A stretch of 64,000 bases of DNA from Pseudocoprococcus catus (GTDB lineage: Bacteria > Bacillota > Clostridia > Lachnospirales > Lachnospiraceae): the NCBI RefSeq assembly GCF_019734885.1, contig NZ_JAAXCM010000020.1, forward strand, positions 148,800-212,799, read 5' to 3'. The notes beneath the pieces are model-generated. The model had not been told where the DNA came from. It worked only from the letters and a program-made list of their open reading frames with translations, and searched no databases. Position 1 is the first letter of the stretch, and the number at the start of each line of letters is the position of its first letter. Shown here piece after piece: positions 62,576 to 64,000 of the stretch. The translations under genes and the position numbers were made by a program.

Positions 62576-63295
62576 ATGCAGTTATCAATACGAATGCAGG
62601 CGGTGGCCGATATGGTGACTCCCGGAGGAAAAGTGGCGGATGTCGGTACGGATCACGGATATGTACCGATTTATCTGATTGAACAGAACAAAGCCTTTCA
62701 CGCCATCGCCATGGATGTGAGAAAAGGGCCGTTGGCAAGAGCGGGAGAGAATATTGTCCGGTTTGGCTGCAGCGGCCGGATAGAGACGCGTCTCTCAGAT
62801 GGTTTGGAGAGACTTGAACCAAATGAGGCGGATACAGTGATCATTGCAGGAATGGGGGGCTTGCTTACTGTTCGTATTCTGGAAGCGGGACTGGAAGTGC
62901 TGAAGACGGTCAAAGAGTGTGTTCTGCAGCCGCAGTCCGATCTGGACAAAGTCCGTCAGTTCCTGCATCAGCATCATTTCTGCATTGTACAGGAAAAAAT
63001 GTTGATTGACGAGGGAAAGTACTATACGGTTATGCGTGTAGTTCATGGAGAAGAATCGCCTTATACAGAGGCGGAGGATTTATATGGCAGACACCTGATC
63101 GATGATAAGAGCCCGGTATTGGCAAAATATCTTGCAGGGCAGAAGAATGTCAAAGAAAAACTACTTGAAGCACTTTACAGCAAAGATTCCGAGAAGAGCC
63201 TCAAGCGGCAGCAGGAGCTTTTACATGAGCTGCAGATGATAAATGATACAATAGCAAGGATGGTGGATGAGAATGCAGAGCAAAGAGCTGATTGA
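62576..63295 (+). CDS. trmK: tRNA (adenine-22-N1)-methyltransferase TrmK
   Basis: A 239-residue SAM-dependent enzyme that methylates N1 of A22 in tRNA. The Rossmann motif is KVADVGTDHGYVPIYL, followed by the catalytic-site NPPY-equivalent region VIIAGMGGLLTVRIL and QPQSDLDKVRQFL. The C-terminal about 70 residues are a coiled helical extension typical of TrmK. GCGGAGG precedes the ATG. It overlaps the next gene by 23 bases, the usual trmK-nif3-like pairing of Firmicutes. Confidence 0.94.
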   Translation: MQLSIRMQAVADMVTPGGKVADVGTDHGYVPIYLIEQNKAFHAIAMDVRKGPLARAGENIVRFGCSGRIETRLSDGLERLEPNEADTVIIAGMGGLLTVRILEAGLEVLKTVKECVLQPQSDLDKVRQFLHQHHFCIVQEKMLIDEGKYYTVMRVVHGEESPYTEAEDLYGRHLIDDKSPVLAKYLAGQKNVKEKLLEALYSKDSEKSLKRQQELLHELQMINDTIARMVDENAEQRAD

Positions 63296-64000
63296 GAAAT
63301 TAGAAAGACTGGCACCGCCTGAATATGCGGAGAGCTGGGATAATCCGGGACTTCTTGTGGGCAGTGCAAAACGTGAAGTCCATAAGGTATACATAGCACT
63401 GGATGCGGATGGAGAGGCTGTTGACCGGGCTGTCAGATGCGGCTGTGATATGATTCTGACACATCATCCGCTTCTGTTTTCTGCCGTCAAATCTATCAGG
63501 GATGAGGATTTTATCGGTCATCGCCTGATGATGATGATTGAGAACAGAATCAATTATTTTGCCATGCATACGAATTTTGATACAGCAGTGATGGCAGATC
63601 TGGCAGCAGACAGACTGAAACTGCAAAATAAGCAGCCGCTTGCCATGGTCAGAGAAACAGAAAGCGGATTAAAGGGCATTGGCTCAACCGGTGATCTGAC
63701 AGAGGAGATGACATTGGCCGATCTGGCCATCTTTGTCAGAAAAGCATTTAATCTGCCTCAGGTGAGATGTTACGGAAAACCTGATACAAAGATCCGACGG
63801 GTATCTATGTGTCCGGGATCCGGCAAAGGGATGGACGGAGATGTATTAGAAGCCGGCGGCCAGGTCTTTATTACAGGCGATGTGGATCATCATTATGGTA
63901 TCGATTGTGTAGAAAAAGGAATTTGTGTGATCGATGCGGGGCATCATGGACTGGAACATATTTTTGTGCCCTTTATGGAGCAGTGGATGCAGGAAAACTG
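63273..64000 (+). CDS. Nif3-like dinuclear metal centre protein (YqfO family), partial
   Basis: The gene starts at the ATG at 63273, inside the end of trmK, and runs off the window; 242 codons are visible. Motifs are SWDNPGLLVG, MILTHHPLLF (metal-binding His pair), AMHTNFD and the later VIDAGHHGLEH metal site. The Firmicute form carries an inserted PII-like domain, and its extent cannot be judged here. It forms hexamers with two metals; the role is often given as GTP cyclohydrolase I type 2 but is not established. The overlap with trmK indicates coupled translation. Confidence 0.93.
   Translation, partial: MQSKELIEKLERLAPPEYAESWDNPGLLVGSAKREVHKVYIALDADGEAVDRAVRCGCDMILTHHPLLFSAVKSIRDEDFIGHRLMMMIENRINYFAMHTNFDTAVMADLAADRLKLQNKQPLAMVRETESGLKGIGSTGDLTEEMTLADLAIFVRKAFNLPQVRCYGKPDTKIRRVSMCPGSGKGMDGDVLEAGGQVFITGDVDHHYGIDCVEKGICVIDAGHHGLEHIFVPFMEQWMQEN

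Overview
The window is a 64 kb chromosomal stretch of a low-to-mid GC anaerobic Firmicute, most likely a Lachnospiraceae member (Coprococcus/Anaerobutyricum/Roseburia-like). This is inferred from gene content (clostridial-order rnfCDGEAB, bcd-type dehydrogenases, Etf, a lct-type lactate locus), Firmicute-type promoters and AGGAGG ribosome sites. No species is claimed. All genes are on the + strand except one regulator at 41.4-42.8 kb. There is no prophage, transposase, CRISPR array or tRNA.

Layout: (1) 0-3.2 kb: end of a 16S-23S spacer and a complete 23S rRNA with its processing stem and terminator, but no 5S gene behind it. (2) 3.3-8.7 kb: a solitary butyryl-CoA-type dehydrogenase, then an FMN riboswitch and ribD-ribE-ribBA-ribH. 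(3) 8.9-17.5 kb: an MsmK/UgpC-type ABC ATPase, a CdaR-like regulator, then apbE and the six-gene Rnf complex; apbE has a promoter followed by two identical palindromes. (4) 17.7-25.8 kb: a two-component system, a GntR/LldR-type regulator, and a lactate dehydrogenase (LctD/GlcD) - acyl-CoA dehydrogenase - etfB - etfA cluster. (5) 25.9-31.0 kb: small membrane proteins, an HPr and an acyl carrier protein behind a structured leader, then LysR, a MaoC hydratase and a GntP-type permease. (6) 31.3-41.2 kb: an rRNA methyltransferase, folate genes (folC, HD protein, folP, fused folB-folK), pheA, ppx-HD and ppk1. (7) 41.4-45.0 kb: an unknown HTH regulator on the minus strand, a probable small RNA and citrate synthase. 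(8) 45.3-54.6 kb: a ten-gene Mrp/Mbh-like cation/proton antiporter cluster with four antiporter-type subunits. (9) 55.0-64.0 kb: XpaC and TelA family genes, mutY, dgt, and the macromolecular-synthesis genes dnaG-rpoD-trmK-Nif3-like (the last is cut by the window end).

How the genes fit together: riboflavin synthesis supplies FMN/FAD; ApbE attaches FMN to Rnf subunits; LctD, the acyl-CoA dehydrogenases and Etf are flavoenzymes that probably pass electrons to or from ferredoxin; Rnf converts ferredoxin/NAD electron flow into an ion gradient, and the Mrp-like complex could exchange Na+ and H+. This gives a flavin-based energy metabolism neighbourhood. The most unusual items are: two copies of a ~141 bp non-coding mobile element (MITE) with IS66-like ends and 8 bp target duplications, both inserted just upstream of ribosome sites; a candidate sRNA carrying an anti-Shine-Dalgarno stretch; the four-pump Mrp-like cluster; and twin palindromic operators in front of apbE-rnf.
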